Positions 42,971-55,000 of a DNA stretch of 55,000 bases are shown here, one piece after another. Location of the stretch: assembly GCF_964340395.1 (NCBI RefSeq), contig NC_135554.1, positions 4,857,975 to 4,912,974 on the forward strand, written 5' to 3'. A program made the translations under genes and the position numbers. Source of the DNA: Glandiceps talaboti. Lineage: Eukaryota > Hemichordata > Enteropneusta > Spengelidae. Below the pieces are notes generated by a model, which saw only the letters and a list, made by a program, of their open reading frames with translations, did not search any database and was not told the origin of the DNA. Position 1 is the stretch's first letter. Each line of letters opens with the position of its first letter.

Positions 42971-44048
42971 AACACCGTATTTATGATGAAATTGTACCGT
43001 GTGTAGACATTTGCTAATTGTCATTCAGCCTCTCGACCTGACAGTACAGAGCAAAACAAGCAGCATTGTTAAAGTGTTACAATTCCGGTTTGTAATGCTC
43101 TTTTTAATGGGATGAAAGTACTTACAACAAACTTCAGTTGATCTATGCTAGTATGATGTTAATGTGTGCTTTCAACATATAAAATGTCATCGACCCGTTT
43201 ATGTGTAATGCCTGGTTCGGGTACTGTCAAGTACTAAAGATGGTAATAAATAATACTTCAACTTCAATATAATACTACACTTACGTTTTAATATGCAGCA
43301 AAATGTACCCCCCCTCGCACCTCCACCCTCTCAACATGTAAACTTAGCATTGTCCCTTTAAGATACAATGTTGATACAATGCAGTTACTGAATACGTATC
43401 TGTTGTAAAAACAATGTGCAGAATGAAATAAGCTTTTAACGGTCAAATATTTAACGTACACATATTAGTATCCAGTGACCATTACTCTACATTCGTTTGA
43501 TTAAAGGCCCATAGTGTTATTATGCCATTGTTGCAATAGCGATAACATAGAACTATTCCTAGAGTTCTATCAGACGAGTGATTTCCCCCAAATCGTAACC
43601 TAAATCCAATCTATTATGACATTGGAAAACTCTACAATTTACGCACTGAACTCCGTCAGGATTGTTCTCTATAAGGTCAATGGCATCTGTCTGTTCTGCT
43701 TTGAAAGGTATGAGTGTTCTATGTTATATAATTGAACAGCAGCTAATACAGGCTGATAAGAGTGTTATTTGGTGTAGTCCCTCCAGCAAAATACCTTTTC
43801 ATTACTGTGATTGCAATCTCACGCTAACCCACATCAATATACAGTCGTGTGATGTGATCCCTAGAGACGTAATTGCAAGATAAATTTACTGTAGTTACAT
43901 ATGGACTCATATGACAGATGTCATCGACTAGTTGCACCACATTCCCAGTACAATAAATTGCTACTTTTAGAGATTCGTGAGTCGTTAAATGACAGATGAC
44001 CGTATTGATATGACCGTATTGACCTTATATATATACACATAACATATA
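42971..44048. other. Unique intergenic DNA
   Basis: Nothing recognised. A short C-rich stretch lies near 43308-43335 and a small duplication of gaccgtattga at 43999-44020. Confidence 0.5.
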
Positions 44049-44096
44049 ACACACACACACACACACACATACACACACAGACACACAGACACACAT
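44049..44096. repeat. (AC)n microsatellite
   Basis: AC dinucleotides with AT and AG interruptions, followed by a short TA run. Confidence 0.9.
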
Positions 44097-45010
44097 GTAT
44101 ATGCATATATATATATGCACCATCATACATTTAAATTTGTGATCGAATTAATTTCCTCAAATGTCGTATTTTTTTCATTTTTACCTTAATACTTTATATC
44201 ATATTCCCAAGCTTACAATATATACCATGTTACAATTGTTATCAAAATAGAACACAGTATTCCTATACATATTATCATTGAGTGATTGCTGGTGGTCGCA
44301 TGACGTTTTACTTGCACAATCTATTTTCATGATCAAATTTGCATAAGCTACTGTAACCTTTGGTTTTTAATTTAGGATGATACAATCTAGGCATTGGGGG
44401 ACGGAAAATTGAAACAAAACGTGCCACTAATAAACATTGTCGCATACGACACACCTCTAGTTGGAAAGTCATTTTCAAAATATGATTTACATTGAACATC
44501 ATACGGATATGAAGGAATGAAACCCAGCCGTCAATATAAAAATTACGAATTGACAGGCTATAGTTACAAGATGGTGCTAACGCTTGTCACTCAGTAATCA
44601 ATACAAACTAAGAACAGCTGGTACAGGTGTCACCGACGAACGATGATGATATGGCCTTCGTGCCATATATATTGATGTATTGCATTGAATAGAAGGCAGA
44701 AATGAAGCTGGTATGTTGACCGCATTCCTATTAATATCTATTTGATATATCCATGGACAGTGTCGGCATAACTGTAAGCTATTATAAGTACAGTACTAAG
44801 AAAGAATGTCAGTAATTACTCATCTTAGACAGGTATACATTAATTCTTTGAGACACTAATCGATCATCTCTTACATGATTTACTCAAAATAGCTAGAATA
44901 AATGGTGTGAGGATCCATTAATGATATATCACTTACACATCTACTTGGTATCCATACATCTCTTACGGCATTCAAATAAGTTAGAGATGACTTATAATCA
45001 ATATTTATAA

Positions 45011-45012
<2 letters not shown>
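44097..45012. other. Unique intergenic DNA
   Basis: Nothing recognised. Confidence 0.5.
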
Positions 45013-45041
<29 letters not shown>

Positions 45042-45060
45042 CATACATACATACATACAT

Positions 45061-45091
<31 letters not shown>

Positions 45092-45151
45092 TACATACAT
45101 ACATACATACATACATACATACATACATACATACATACATACATACATACA
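45013..45151. repeat. (ACAT)n tetranucleotide array
   Basis: About 139 bp, with a short AC interruption near 45077-45092. Confidence 0.95.
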
Positions 45152-46969
45152 TTTAAATACTCTGTTACAGGATCAATACAGGGCCTTTTAAAGACTCGTT
45201 CTGTATTTTGCCTGTGAACTTCTAGCTAAGTAATACGTATTAGGTTGGCCACGTCGACACAAGGATCTTCAAATCACAGATACAAATTATATTATAACAA
45301 CAAATGTTTTAAATTGGTGGCAAATATTAAACAAATCAATTAACCGATATCAATTTCTTAAAAAGACGAATGGTAATGGACATCCACATATGATGGCGCT
45401 CTGTCGGTGCTTTAACACGTTGCGTTGTTGTGCGTTGACATGGTGGCGTCCTTTACTGTATAGCAACAAGGCCACTACTTTGGTCACAATACCGAACTAA
45501 TACTAGAATAAATATGTATTCCTTCATTTGTCATGATTTCATATAAGTTCGTCAATAAAAAAATTACATTTTAGTATTAACATCTGGTATTATATAACAG
45601 TTGCAACAATGGATGACAACATCGAGTTTGGACTACATAATATTAATTATTTTAGTCACATTCACCTGGTCCAGATAAGAATTCTCTAAGGCTATTTCTC
45701 TGCTAAATATGTTTTTTTTTTCCATTCCAACGAGTAGTGAAGAGTCTCTAGCCAATGAAGTAGCTCCATTTTGCCTGGATAAACGTCGTTTCAGGACAAT
45801 TATAGACAAATCCATTTCAATCGTCATTATTATTTCACCACGCATTTAATACTTCTGGTTAACTCATCAGTTATTTTGTCCTCGGCGCAGGTTAACCAAA
45901 CGTATCCTAATAAAAACTGTAAATGTCCTCTGACGTGTACTAGTACAACCCACACTTCCACTTTCAGTTAGTGGCAAATGTTAGATGTTTACCTGGACCA
46001 AGGTTTATCAATTAACAGAACTAAGAAAGGCACTATTATCATGATTATGGAACCTTTATATCGTTATTTGTAATATGGATTTCAAAGGTAATTTGTCAAA
46101 TTTCTATAACGCCGATTTTGGACTTAAAGCATTAAGAGCTTTATATGCCAACAGTAAAATTTGTAATTAATCCTGAAACAAACTTATAACCAATGCAGGC
46201 TAATGAGAACTGGAGACAAATATTCAAAGTTCTTGATACGAGAGATGATCCTTGCCGCTGTATTTTGAGCACTTTGCAATATTTATATGACAGCTTTCTG
46301 TGCATATGGCGCCAGTCCTGCACATTTCACAATCATCCGAGATTTCACCTTTTTTATTGGCAAACCGATAAGAAAGCATCACAAATTAATGAATACATGT
46401 ACATCAGAACAAGGACCGTGACGTTAGACGATAGCGCCTCCTATGGCGAATTAAGCGAATCTTTTTTCTTTGCTTTTCTAAAAAGGTTTACTTGGAGTTA
46501 AATTAAATCTTACGAAGACCAGCATACATTTAATGGAGTAGTTGACCATTTCCTATAATGTAATAAACGAATCTTGAGACAAGGTGATATTCAAGAACAA
46601 ATTGACCATTACAGTCACACATGCAGGGCAGATTGTGTCAATACGTGTTTCTGTATATAGATGTAAATACTGAACAATGTGCTGATTAACTATCCAAGAA
46701 AATACGGTAACATAAACAGAACTGTTCAATACCAAGCTGGTGAATTACATTAAAAATGTATATTCCTAAAATTGAAAGAATGGACTATGTTATCAGAATT
46801 CACATTATTCATTCCCCAACTACGCACTTGGAAATGCCAACGACAGAATGCAATGAAAATAGATCGAATTGTACAGACGGAATGGGCTACGACATAATTC
46901 TCGTCAAAACGTTCTTACAGTGGCCTGAGTCAAAAACAAGCTTTAAATCCACATGTGTTAAATGCATAG

Positions 46970-46974
<5 letters not shown>
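45152..46974. other. Unique intergenic DNA
   Basis: No conserved gene. The 102-codon plus-strand frame at 46193-46501 has no recognised domain. Confidence 0.5.

Positions 46975-47062
<88 letters not shown>
46975..47062. repeat. (TA)n microsatellite
   Basis: About 88 bp of TA, 36 bases before the GT array. Confidence 0.95.
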
Positions 47063-47064
<2 letters not shown>

Positions 47065-47095
47065 GATTATGCTATATCAAAGGATTCCTACCGAA

Positions 47096-47098
<3 letters not shown>

Positions 47099-47149
<51 letters not shown>

Positions 47150-47174
47150 CGTGTGCGTGTGTGTGTGTGTGTGT
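47099..47174. repeat. (GT)n microsatellite adjoining a Penelope-like fragment
   Basis: GT with a few GC units. The Penelope-like sequence begins immediately after it. Confidence 0.95.
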
Positions 47175-47333
47175 AGCTATTTCAACTCAGCCAATCCCTC
47201 CCTTGCCGACTGCAAAATAGTAGGACTTGAAAAGACACATTGGACTTTACGGCATACAAGAATTATGTACAATCAATACAGAAAATTGAGTATAACATTG
47301 CAAATAGGAAACAAAAGCTCAAGTCACACATAA
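47175..47333 (+). pseudogene. GIY-YIG endonuclease C-terminal remnant
   Basis: The open frame runs from the (GT)n through YFNSANPSLADCKIVGLEK, then about 32 further codons to a stop at 47331. Only the last part of the nuclease remains. The YVGET catalytic part is missing, so the fragment cannot be active. After GLEK the frame contains MYNQYRKLSITLQIG, in the position where Penelope-like elements usually have a basic tail. Confidence 0.75.
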
Positions 47334-47690
47334 AGAATGGGGGCGTTATCTAAAATACATTGTCCAATACCCAACATTAATATAGGGAATATAAATCTAA
47401 GTCTGAGTTTCAGTAAAGACATCATGTTTGTGTAACATCCACATACTGTAAATACCTGTTATGTATATCTTTTTATACTCCAATAAAAACTTCTGGTTCA
47501 ATACATTCGACACATACGGAGAAAATGGGTTAAATCTTAAACAATAGCAACTGTTCTGATGACCATTGTGGGTCACGTGACTGGACATAAGCGGCAATTA
47601 GTATGATTGATTGGGTCTACTGAGGCAACTCTGCAAAGTCTGAGCGAAACGTCTTGGTCAGAAACACTTTACTGTTTATACTGATATACA
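47175..47690 (+). mobile_element. Penelope-like retroelement 3' end, 5'-truncated
   Basis: Begins within the GIY-YIG endonuclease (FNSANPSLADCKIVGLEK) and runs into a 3' untranslated part that matches the minus-strand copy at 18439-18720: tcgacacatacggagaa, aaacaatagcaactgtt, gggtcacgtga, ggacataagcg and cgaaacgtcttg occur in the same order. Between GLEK and the shared 3' part this copy is longer by roughly 230 bases, showing that the other copy lost this piece. The 5' end coincides with the end of (GT)n. Confidence 0.85.
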
Positions 47691-48485
47691 TTTATGTGTG
47701 TAGTATTTCATTTGGCCTTTCTGAGAAATAGTGACACGTTATAAGGTTTTGAGTGTTGAATCAATATATTAGGTATGCTTTGAGATAAAGGTATTATCGA
47801 CTAGATCTAGCTCTTATAATACATTCCTGCAGCTCACTAAATTTTCACAGTATTACTAGACAAAGAATATTAGAAAAATCTGACTTTGTATTCTGGTTAA
47901 CACATTCTAGTGATCAAATCAAATATCTTCCTAATATCATATAGCTAAATATCTGTTAAATACAAAGCACATTGCAAATGTATCCTCAACATTAAATCCA
48001 CAGTTATCTATGAAATAGCATTTCCCTATCTAGCCAGGGAATTGATATAATGGTTACGTTTGTGTTTAGCTAATGTTTTAGCAATCACACAATCTGTTTG
48101 TCATTTGAAACGTAATGAAGTGACAGATGACAACTAAATGCTAAAATGTCTCAGGAGTCTCGAGAAAAAATCTCTATTTGTACGTGATTACCTACGCCTA
48201 CTGAGACGACTCTTTACAGTAGCAAGATAGATACATTTAAGAATAACTTGTCAGACATGTGAGTCTGGGGTAGTTTGTATAAGAGTTTAATGTCAGTAGG
48301 GATATTGCCATGAGAGATGGTGGTTTGTTTCATTTCAAGTAGTGAAATAATAATCATTAAAATAATCTTTTGATATTATACTTCGTGCAAGTTGTGCGTG
48401 TTCGAACTGAAAATACAACATATATTTGTGATCTTTCTATAAGGCACAAGAACAAAGTGTCTTTGCCATTGGTTCTGCCTCGAAA
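47691..48485. other. Unique intergenic DNA
   Basis: Nothing recognised. Confidence 0.5.
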
Positions 48486-48755
48486 TATTGTATTGTATTG
48501 TATTGTATTGTATTGTATTGTATTGTATTGTATTGTATTGTATTGTATTGTATTGTATTGTATTGTATTGTACTGGTGTTGTATGCTGTGTTGTGTTGTG
48601 TTGGGTTGTGTTGCGTTGCGTTGCGTTGCGTTGCGTTGCGTTGTGTTGTGTTGTGTTGCGTTGCGTTGCGTTGCGTTGCGTTGCGTTGTGTTGTGTTGTG
48701 TTGTGTTGTGTTGTGTTGTGTTGTGTTGTGTTGTGTTGTGTTGCGTGCGTTGCAT
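48486..48755. repeat. Pentanucleotide array: (TATTG)17 then TTGTG/TTGCG blocks
   Basis: Seventeen pure TATTG units (48486-48570), a 20-base break, then TTGTG-type units. From about 48611 the order is six TTGCG, three TTGTG, six TTGCG, eleven TTGTG. TTGCG differs from TTGTG by one C-to-T change at a CpG. Gln/His/Asn/Thr frames on the minus strand and Cys/Val/Leu frames on the plus strand are repeat translation. Confidence 0.95.
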
Positions 48756-51495
48756 TAAATTATGTTGCGTTACCTGGCAAGGCATTGTAGTTCTTTTATT
48801 TTCACTAATGTATGACTATTAAAGTTACACTTACAGATATCAGCGGTAAATAGTGAATAACACGAGAGACTGTGAATTAAACAGTCCAAAATCAGCATTA
48901 TTTGCAAGATTTGATTAAGCTCGTGTAACTATAATAAATTATTTTCCAATGTTTGTCAACAACCAACTTGGAAATACTGGTGATGTGTCGTCGACTCGTA
49001 GTGACAAGACCCCTTAAGTATGTCATTCGGTATTTCCCATGTATGATACGAAGTACCCAATTGCCCTTTGGATTAAAAGGCATTTTACTGTGTGACGCAG
49101 GTCGCCCCTTCGCGATTAGTTCATTTGATCATCGTAATAAAATGATACATCGCAACATTGTCATTGGACCTTGAATTGTGAAACATATCAAAGTCAACAC
49201 GTGTTTGTAATGGAACCTACTTATGCTTAGTTTAGTCAGTTTCAGATATGTACTATGATTTCACTAAATTCCCTCTTAACATTTTCACCCTAAAATCTTA
49301 TAAACTTATCGGATACAAAAGATGAAATTAAGAAATTAAACGCAGAATATGATCGATTTGAAATTATTAAGGCAATCGGTAAGATACTAGTTTGTCACAA
49401 TACTACTTTAGTGAGGTGTAAAGGAAATACACGAGGACGTTTACATGTGAAGTAAACGAATATAATATGGCAGACTGTACTGTTGAAATTCCAGTTGGGT
49501 CCTCTGGAGTATAATTGATGAAAGTTACTTTGGCAAGAATATTTACAGGAAAATAGAAATAAACTCTCACCATTTTGCCTTTTTGGTTACCGGAAACACA
49601 CATTTTTTACTTGGCCTAAGAGTTAATTTGGTCTAAAATGGATACTATTAATAATGGTAGGTTACAATAATGTCTTGCAATTTAAAAAATGTTACTTTTT
49701 GTTATTTATAGAATGGTATTTCTGAACTTAATAACTTTTCCAAGTGATTAATGTCGATGTACATATTACCATGAAAAGGGGAATGGTTTTTCTACTGCCT
49801 TCTAATAAATACTGTGTTCGGAGCAAAAGGAATCTTCTAAAGTAGACGCACGCCTTTCCATAATGCAAAGCTACAAGATGGCGTATGAAAAAATGGCGAC
49901 TATGTGAGTGGTGTGAATAGTATGTCGGTTATACGTGTATTCAAATGTATCTTAAATAAACAATTGTTTTACTAATAGAAATGTAACATTGCGGCTGTTT
50001 ACCTGTTTTATGTACTCATAATGTGATTAAAAATAAAACAGTTCATTGTATATACTTCAGAGTGCTGTGACGTATGTGATTTGTTATGAAAACACAGGGA
50101 CTACAACTGTATAATTTGTTTGATACCACCTCACTCAACACCCAGCTACCATCAGGAATTAGATCGTACTGAATTAGATTGTATTGTATAGCCATTGCTC
50201 AGGAATATATATAGCTGTTAGTTTTACATAATTCCCAACGTAGAAGCTATTAATTTTGTTTAACTTTAAAAGCAAAGGAAATTACAGGAAATGTGTGACT
50301 AGACTCTTAATACGTGTGGATTTATGAGATTCTACATTTTTATGTAGCTATAGTCATTTCTCCGTCGTAGGTTTTAAGTGCAGTTCTTTTTTACGCTTTG
50401 AAAATAGACAAACAAGAAAAGGAATTTTTTTAGACGAAATATGAAATTAATAACAGGACGAGATATGATGAATCAGGAGTTGTTTTTAAAGGAGAACAAA
50501 CATTAATGTTGGAATCTTGAAAGGGAAGGTCAACTGCGAAAACAACTAGTGTACAGAGACAGTCTTTAAAGCCACGTTTATCTTTTAAAACAAATCCATT
50601 TCAGAGAGATACAACAATGATGAATTGTGAAAATGAATATTCTTCGTCCCTTAAGCATGTCACTTTAATGTACAATCAGCAAAACACCCCACCCTCACCC
50701 CTCAATTTAATTATATAATTTGGGGTTATGTTTGTTAATTACACTATGAGAATAATTGCATTAGATACAAAATATTCAGTCACTGTACTCTTGTCTTCAC
50801 CGGAATGCTTAGAATATAGACTAACAGGAAGACCAATTAGATTAAGGCAAATATAAGACAAAAACAAGAACCATGGACGAAATAAGCAAAAAAAGAAATT
50901 TTTTTCTAAAAGTACTTTCCCACCTTCGAAGAAAATTGGTTTTGAGTACAAGGTCACACAACAGACGAAAATACCTTCACATAGTGACACGTGTAATGCA
51001 GTAAAAATATATGAATTTCTGAAATGAGAGTGATTTTATTCTGCTCTGCGAGAAATTGACTTTATAGCCTTCCAACCCAGCACGAATCTTGCCTCGTGCT
51101 ATGAGCTAATTTCCTGTTGGAAACTTGATATACTTTAACGTATAATGGACTTTATATTATTAGCCTAATGGAGAATAATACAGTAGTATTGCTTTAAAAT
51201 AGACACACAAATTCAGGGACAATCTCAACACAATTGTAAAACCCCCCCACATCATTTCATACCTCTGTCAAAATATATGAGATGTTATAAAGGTAATTTG
51301 TTAAAGAAAGTACCAATCATTTATTTGAATATCGTGACATATGCTCAAATGAACACCAGGAGATTCTTTAAACTGATATGGGTATACATAGTATTTCGTG
51401 ATTTATGCTGTACCGAGCATTTCTATGGACGAAAGAGTTTTCATATCGAATATAAAAATTGTAGTTTTAAATAAAACATCCAAGTTGGCATTTTT
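48756..51495. other. AT-rich intergenic DNA
   Basis: No gene recognised. Short overlapping frames on both strands near 48898-49174 have no family features. Confidence 0.5.
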
Positions 51496-51896
51496 ACCTC
51501 CCGTAAGGGGAGGTATTGAAATGGCGATGCCTGTCTGTCTAAAGTTGCTTGTGTAGTTTTTAATTGCGATGTGTAATTTCCATAAGTAATCATTTCGATA
51601 ATTGGGCAATATCTTTAGAAATTTCAGATAATTTAGTATATACATTTAAACGTGCATGCGTCATTTAACACTTGATGATGTAACTTATAAGCTAAATGGT
51701 AAATTTGCATAATGAATATTTTTTTTTATAATTAGACAATATGTTAACTATGTAAGCTTCAAACTTCAACAGTTTCGTATCATTAATTTTCCAATTAAAT
51801 AGTACGTACATCATGTATAAACGCTGTAGTTCAGAGGTTTGTAATCCAACAATGTGTTTAGGCCCAAAAATCTGCGGTTTTGCCCTTACGGGAGGC
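51496..51896. mobile_element. Possible MITE of about 400 bp with short inverted ends
   Basis: cctcccgtaaggg at the left end (51497-51509) is exactly inverted at 51883-51895. The left end is itself a small hairpin (acctccc-gtaag-gggaggt). The interior begins with a short gtctgtct run and is AT-rich, without a coding frame. No target-site duplication was identified. The layout resembles dispersed non-autonomous elements of marine invertebrates, but that comparison is from general knowledge. Confidence 0.5.
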
Positions 51897-52910
51897 ATTC
51901 AGTTTAAATCTGGTTTGAGTAATGTATTAATGGTTTGAATTCTCACAAGATCTATATAAAGTAATGTCTAGGTTGTAGACATGAGGAAAGTTCACAAACG
52001 TTCTTTCATTTAGTCTGCACAACTTGGCTCTTAAATGTTACGTCAAACGTTAATATCGTAAAAGGTGTAAACATATGGTTTGAAATCACACGTAAGGCCG
52101 TCAGTAATTATTGAGCGCTGTCAACGTGTCTTAAATACGTGACCTCGTTTTCAAGATCAAATCTTGTTACTAAGACGACTTGAGAAGATACCATCGCCAT
52201 TATAGTGGCAATGTATGATTTTCGTTTTCCTGTGTGTGTACATGTAGTTCTCATTTGATCAGAGGACGTCGACTGAAACTAGTCTGATTTCATTGTTCCC
52301 AAAGGCCTCAAATAGAAGAGTGCTCTGGGTAATGCTACGGTCAGTGAACTCGCACTTCTACAGACTTGGCGCAGTCAAAACACTCTCTAATCACGGTTGA
52401 TTGATGCAATTATTGCACAAACCTGAGTGATATATGTATTGCAGTCTGTCCCGTGGTGCCAGTCAGATTGTTATCACCATAATTGGCGCCCGAATAGGAG
52501 TCGTAAAATATTCAGTGTTAAAACATATGATACAAAGCAAACAGAGGATGGATTGAAGCTAATTTCTTTTTCAACAACAGTATCTGAACTTAATATTGAA
52601 GTCCCTGGATCCCCCAGAAATTTACCAGTTTCGTTGTCGCACCGAACGACTATATCCCTTCAAAAGGTTAATGTCAAATAAAACAAATAATGCCAGAAAA
52701 TGGAATAAACCAAACGAACGTTTTTTGACTATATTTTAGGATCAACGATTTCAGTTGTTTCCTAAACATCCATTTTATTTGAACAACTCTCCGATCTGAA
52801 TTCGAAAAAAGAACAGATACAATTGCAAAATTTAAACCAACTATTAAAGCTGTCTAGACATCCGTCATATATCACTTGAGAGCAATATATTACTTAGTCT
52901 AACGCGAACG
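51897..52910. other. Unique intergenic DNA with a primer-binding-site-like motif
   Basis: No gene recognised. tggcgcccgaataggag near 52484 resembles a tRNA-Lys primer-binding site but no flanking LTR is seen. Confidence 0.45.
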
Positions 52911-52980
52911 AACATACATACATACATACATACATACATACATACATACATACATACATACACATACATACATACATAAC
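52911..52980. repeat. (CATA)n microsatellite
   Basis: About 16 units with one ACACAT interruption. Confidence 0.93.
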
Positions 52981-55000
52981 ACATACATAATATGCAACTA
53001 ATTATGCCAGCATAATAATGCTATGCGTATAAAAGTTTTATTAATATCATTTTATGTCATGCTATAAAACAAACTGTGTAATATAAGATGGGAGAAATGG
53101 TCCAACAAATATATCAGAAGATAAAACGATGATCGAATACGCATCTGCAAATGTCAATGACTGACAAAAAGCCAATGCTAACGAAGGGGTGTTTATATTA
53201 CAAAAAGCTAATATTCTGTAGATAAGATATTAAGGGTAGCATCTTGGGAATATCCAATCCATGGATTTCTTTGTTAACTTTTGAATCCTAATTTACAGGG
53301 GTTAAAGTGACTAGTTAAACTGCTCGGAGCGATAAGAGATTAACAATGCCTTAGAGATCCCACTGGGAGTGGGTTGATATATATCGTCATGGCAACTATG
53401 TTTGGAAAAAAGGTATCTTATTGTAAACTAATGACAGGACCTGTAATAAACAACATAGCGTAATCTTCAAAGATATCTTATCGTCCGCAATCGAAAGTTC
53501 ATTCTATGAGCAATCTTATATCGAGCATATTACATGCATAGTTGCCAGGGAAAGTCGCAAAGTGATGTTCGTGTTCGACTTTCAAGGTAACATATTCCCC
53601 GTAGAATCTGTCAGAACAAATACTTATCTGTATTATTTGCTTTATTTCACAGATCGGTTGTACTTTTCCAACACATATTGTGAAACAATGATTGCATGGA
53701 ACGCATTTCCAAACAATAATGCATATGTAAACGTATCTCAATCAATTTGGTGGACAAGTAAATACGTTTATGTCAATAAAGTGTGCCTTTCTCAAATATA
53801 GTTGCATTTCTTGGCGACCATATGACATTATCTAGGTAAACGGTCCACTAAGACTGAGGTCAGATCAGTTTGAAAAATAGTGTATATTATATAAACATTG
53901 TCATATTACTTGAAGGCAATATGTAATACCAAATACGGAGGAAAGATGTAATTTTATATCATGCGTACTTGTTAATATTATAACTTGTGGTAATTATGAA
54001 AATACCTTGGGGAATATTTTGGCATTGAATAGAATCGTCCTCGATCGATGCGCGATATACCATCATTATGAGCAGAGTGCAAATTGATAGCAATCAGGGT
54101 TCTTATAAAACAAATTGATATGGAAACTATGCAGCATGACACAGACCTCAGAGAACTGGAAAGCCGTACATAAGTAAGAACATTGGCTTGCCTATGAACA
54201 GCGCTGTTAATAAAACGTGACTCTGGTTGTAATTTCATTCAGGCGGAAATGAAATCTAAACCGTATCATGATTACCCATGATTCATCGTTTATCATGTAT
54301 AATATCAAATGTAGAAGCTGAGACCTAATGTAACATGTGAAGGGGCTATTTGCAAATAGACATCTTGCAAACGGAAATAAGTTGAGCATGCGCAGAATCC
54401 AAGAACTGAGATTATTTGTAGTTGCCATTCAACCTAATCGGAAGGACAACCCTTCTACAAAGATCAGGATTCAAACCAAGTCAGAGATTAATTGTGGTTG
54501 AAAAAAGAGTGATAGGTTGCTACATGTAACATTATACTTTACGTTAGACACCAGGAAAGGTGGCGAATATGCAAATTCTATATTAAGAAGGAGATGAGTT
54601 GCTTCACAATGTTTGTTACTTTACTAAATTCTTAATAAACAATCCTGCCCAGAAGACACAACCTCCTCCCATAATATTTTATTTATAAAATATGACCTAT
54701 ATGGTCAATCTCAAGATCAATCTTACAAACTATTCCTAAAAATACTAATCAGAAAAGTTACATTTGAAAATATCTTGACAGATGCTTGAATTAAATTGAA
54801 TTCTGTGTTTTTGTACCTTAGCTTCTGTAAATATACTACAGAAACGATGAGTTTACACCAAAGGTGACAGCTATCATGTAAAACAAAATGAGATAAGCAG
54901 TTAAAATTGTTTATTTCTCTTTTTCTATATTAACTGTATACAAGATAAGAGGGACTGGGCATTGGCCACATTTAAATACGATAACATGCACTCGACACTC
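52981..55000. other. Unique AT-rich intergenic DNA
   Basis: No gene recognised. A pyrimidine-rich acceptor-like site (ttatttcacag, ending at 53651) precedes a plus-strand stretch that stays open for about 50 codons, but there is no other support for an exon. Confidence 0.45.

Noticed and set aside
46193-46501. 102-codon plus-strand frame as a possible gene
   Set aside because: No domain, no splice-site logic, and comparable frames arise by chance in 55 kb. A 60-codon frame also overlaps it on the other strand.
48357-48822. Asn/Thr/Gln/His-rich and Cys/Val-rich frames of about 150 codons
   Set aside because: Open only because the pentanucleotide array has no stops in several frames on both strands.
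52427-52681. 84-codon frame after the primer-binding-site-like motif as a gag remnant
   Set aside because: No gag-like zinc knuckle or capsid motif, and no LTR pair.
53499-53801. Overlapping plus and minus frames near an acceptor-like site
   Set aside because: The acceptor-like tract is common in AT-rich DNA; no matching donor or conserved residues support an exon.

Overview
This window looks like intergenic, repeat-rich DNA from an invertebrate animal, probably aquatic. It is visibly AT-rich and has no bacterial gene density. It carries many long tetranucleotide and dinucleotide microsatellites, three minisatellite arrays and decayed retroelements of animal type: Penelope-like elements with a GIY-YIG endonuclease, and LINEs. 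No species marker is present, so the phylum cannot be fixed. I found no intact conserved protein-coding gene and no rRNA or tRNA. Almost every long open frame is a translated microsatellite.

Layout. 1-9 kb: unique AT-rich DNA. It holds a 962-bp DNA element with perfect 21-bp terminal inverted repeats (2860-3821), a long GTAT array (4707-4863) and a 147-bp AG tract (5434-5580). 9-12 kb: a second, 3'-truncated copy of the same DNA element (9221-9645), compound microsatellites, and one weak first-exon candidate on the minus strand (10858-10944). 12.35-15.81 kb: a minisatellite of exactly 96 units of 36 bp with no net indel. 17-20 kb: a GTAT/GT array, then a (TA)n tract abutting a decayed Penelope-like element on the minus strand (18439-19645). 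23.5-24.1 kb: a 5'-truncated LINE tail on the minus strand with a zinc-knuckle-like CCHC motif and a 3' stem-loop, bracketed by a 43-51-bp direct repeat. 24.8-31.8 kb: triplet, AAT, degenerate ACTGT/ACAGT pentamer, TA/TG and CTGT arrays in otherwise featureless DNA. 34.26-36.76 kb: a minisatellite of 50 units of 50 bp that runs directly into a plus-strand LINE reverse-transcriptase tail (36753-37620). 39-46 kb: a partial third copy of the inverted-repeat element, GTAT/GACA arrays and a 19-unit minisatellite of 26 bp. 47 kb: a second, shorter Penelope-like 3' end on the plus strand. 48.5-48.8 kb: a pentanucleotide array with TTGTA, TTGCG and TTGTG blocks. 51.5-51.9 kb: a roughly 400-bp element with short inverted ends.

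There is no operon or pathway to describe. What the sequence does show is a record of insertion and tandem amplification: related element copies at different stages of decay, retroelement ends that meet simple repeats or satellite edges, and arrays that kept their unit length almost perfectly. The most useful items for follow-up are the two large register-locked minisatellites, the paired Penelope-like 3' ends with a possible relic hammerhead core, the LINE with an unusually long candidate target-site duplication, and the inverted-repeat element family.
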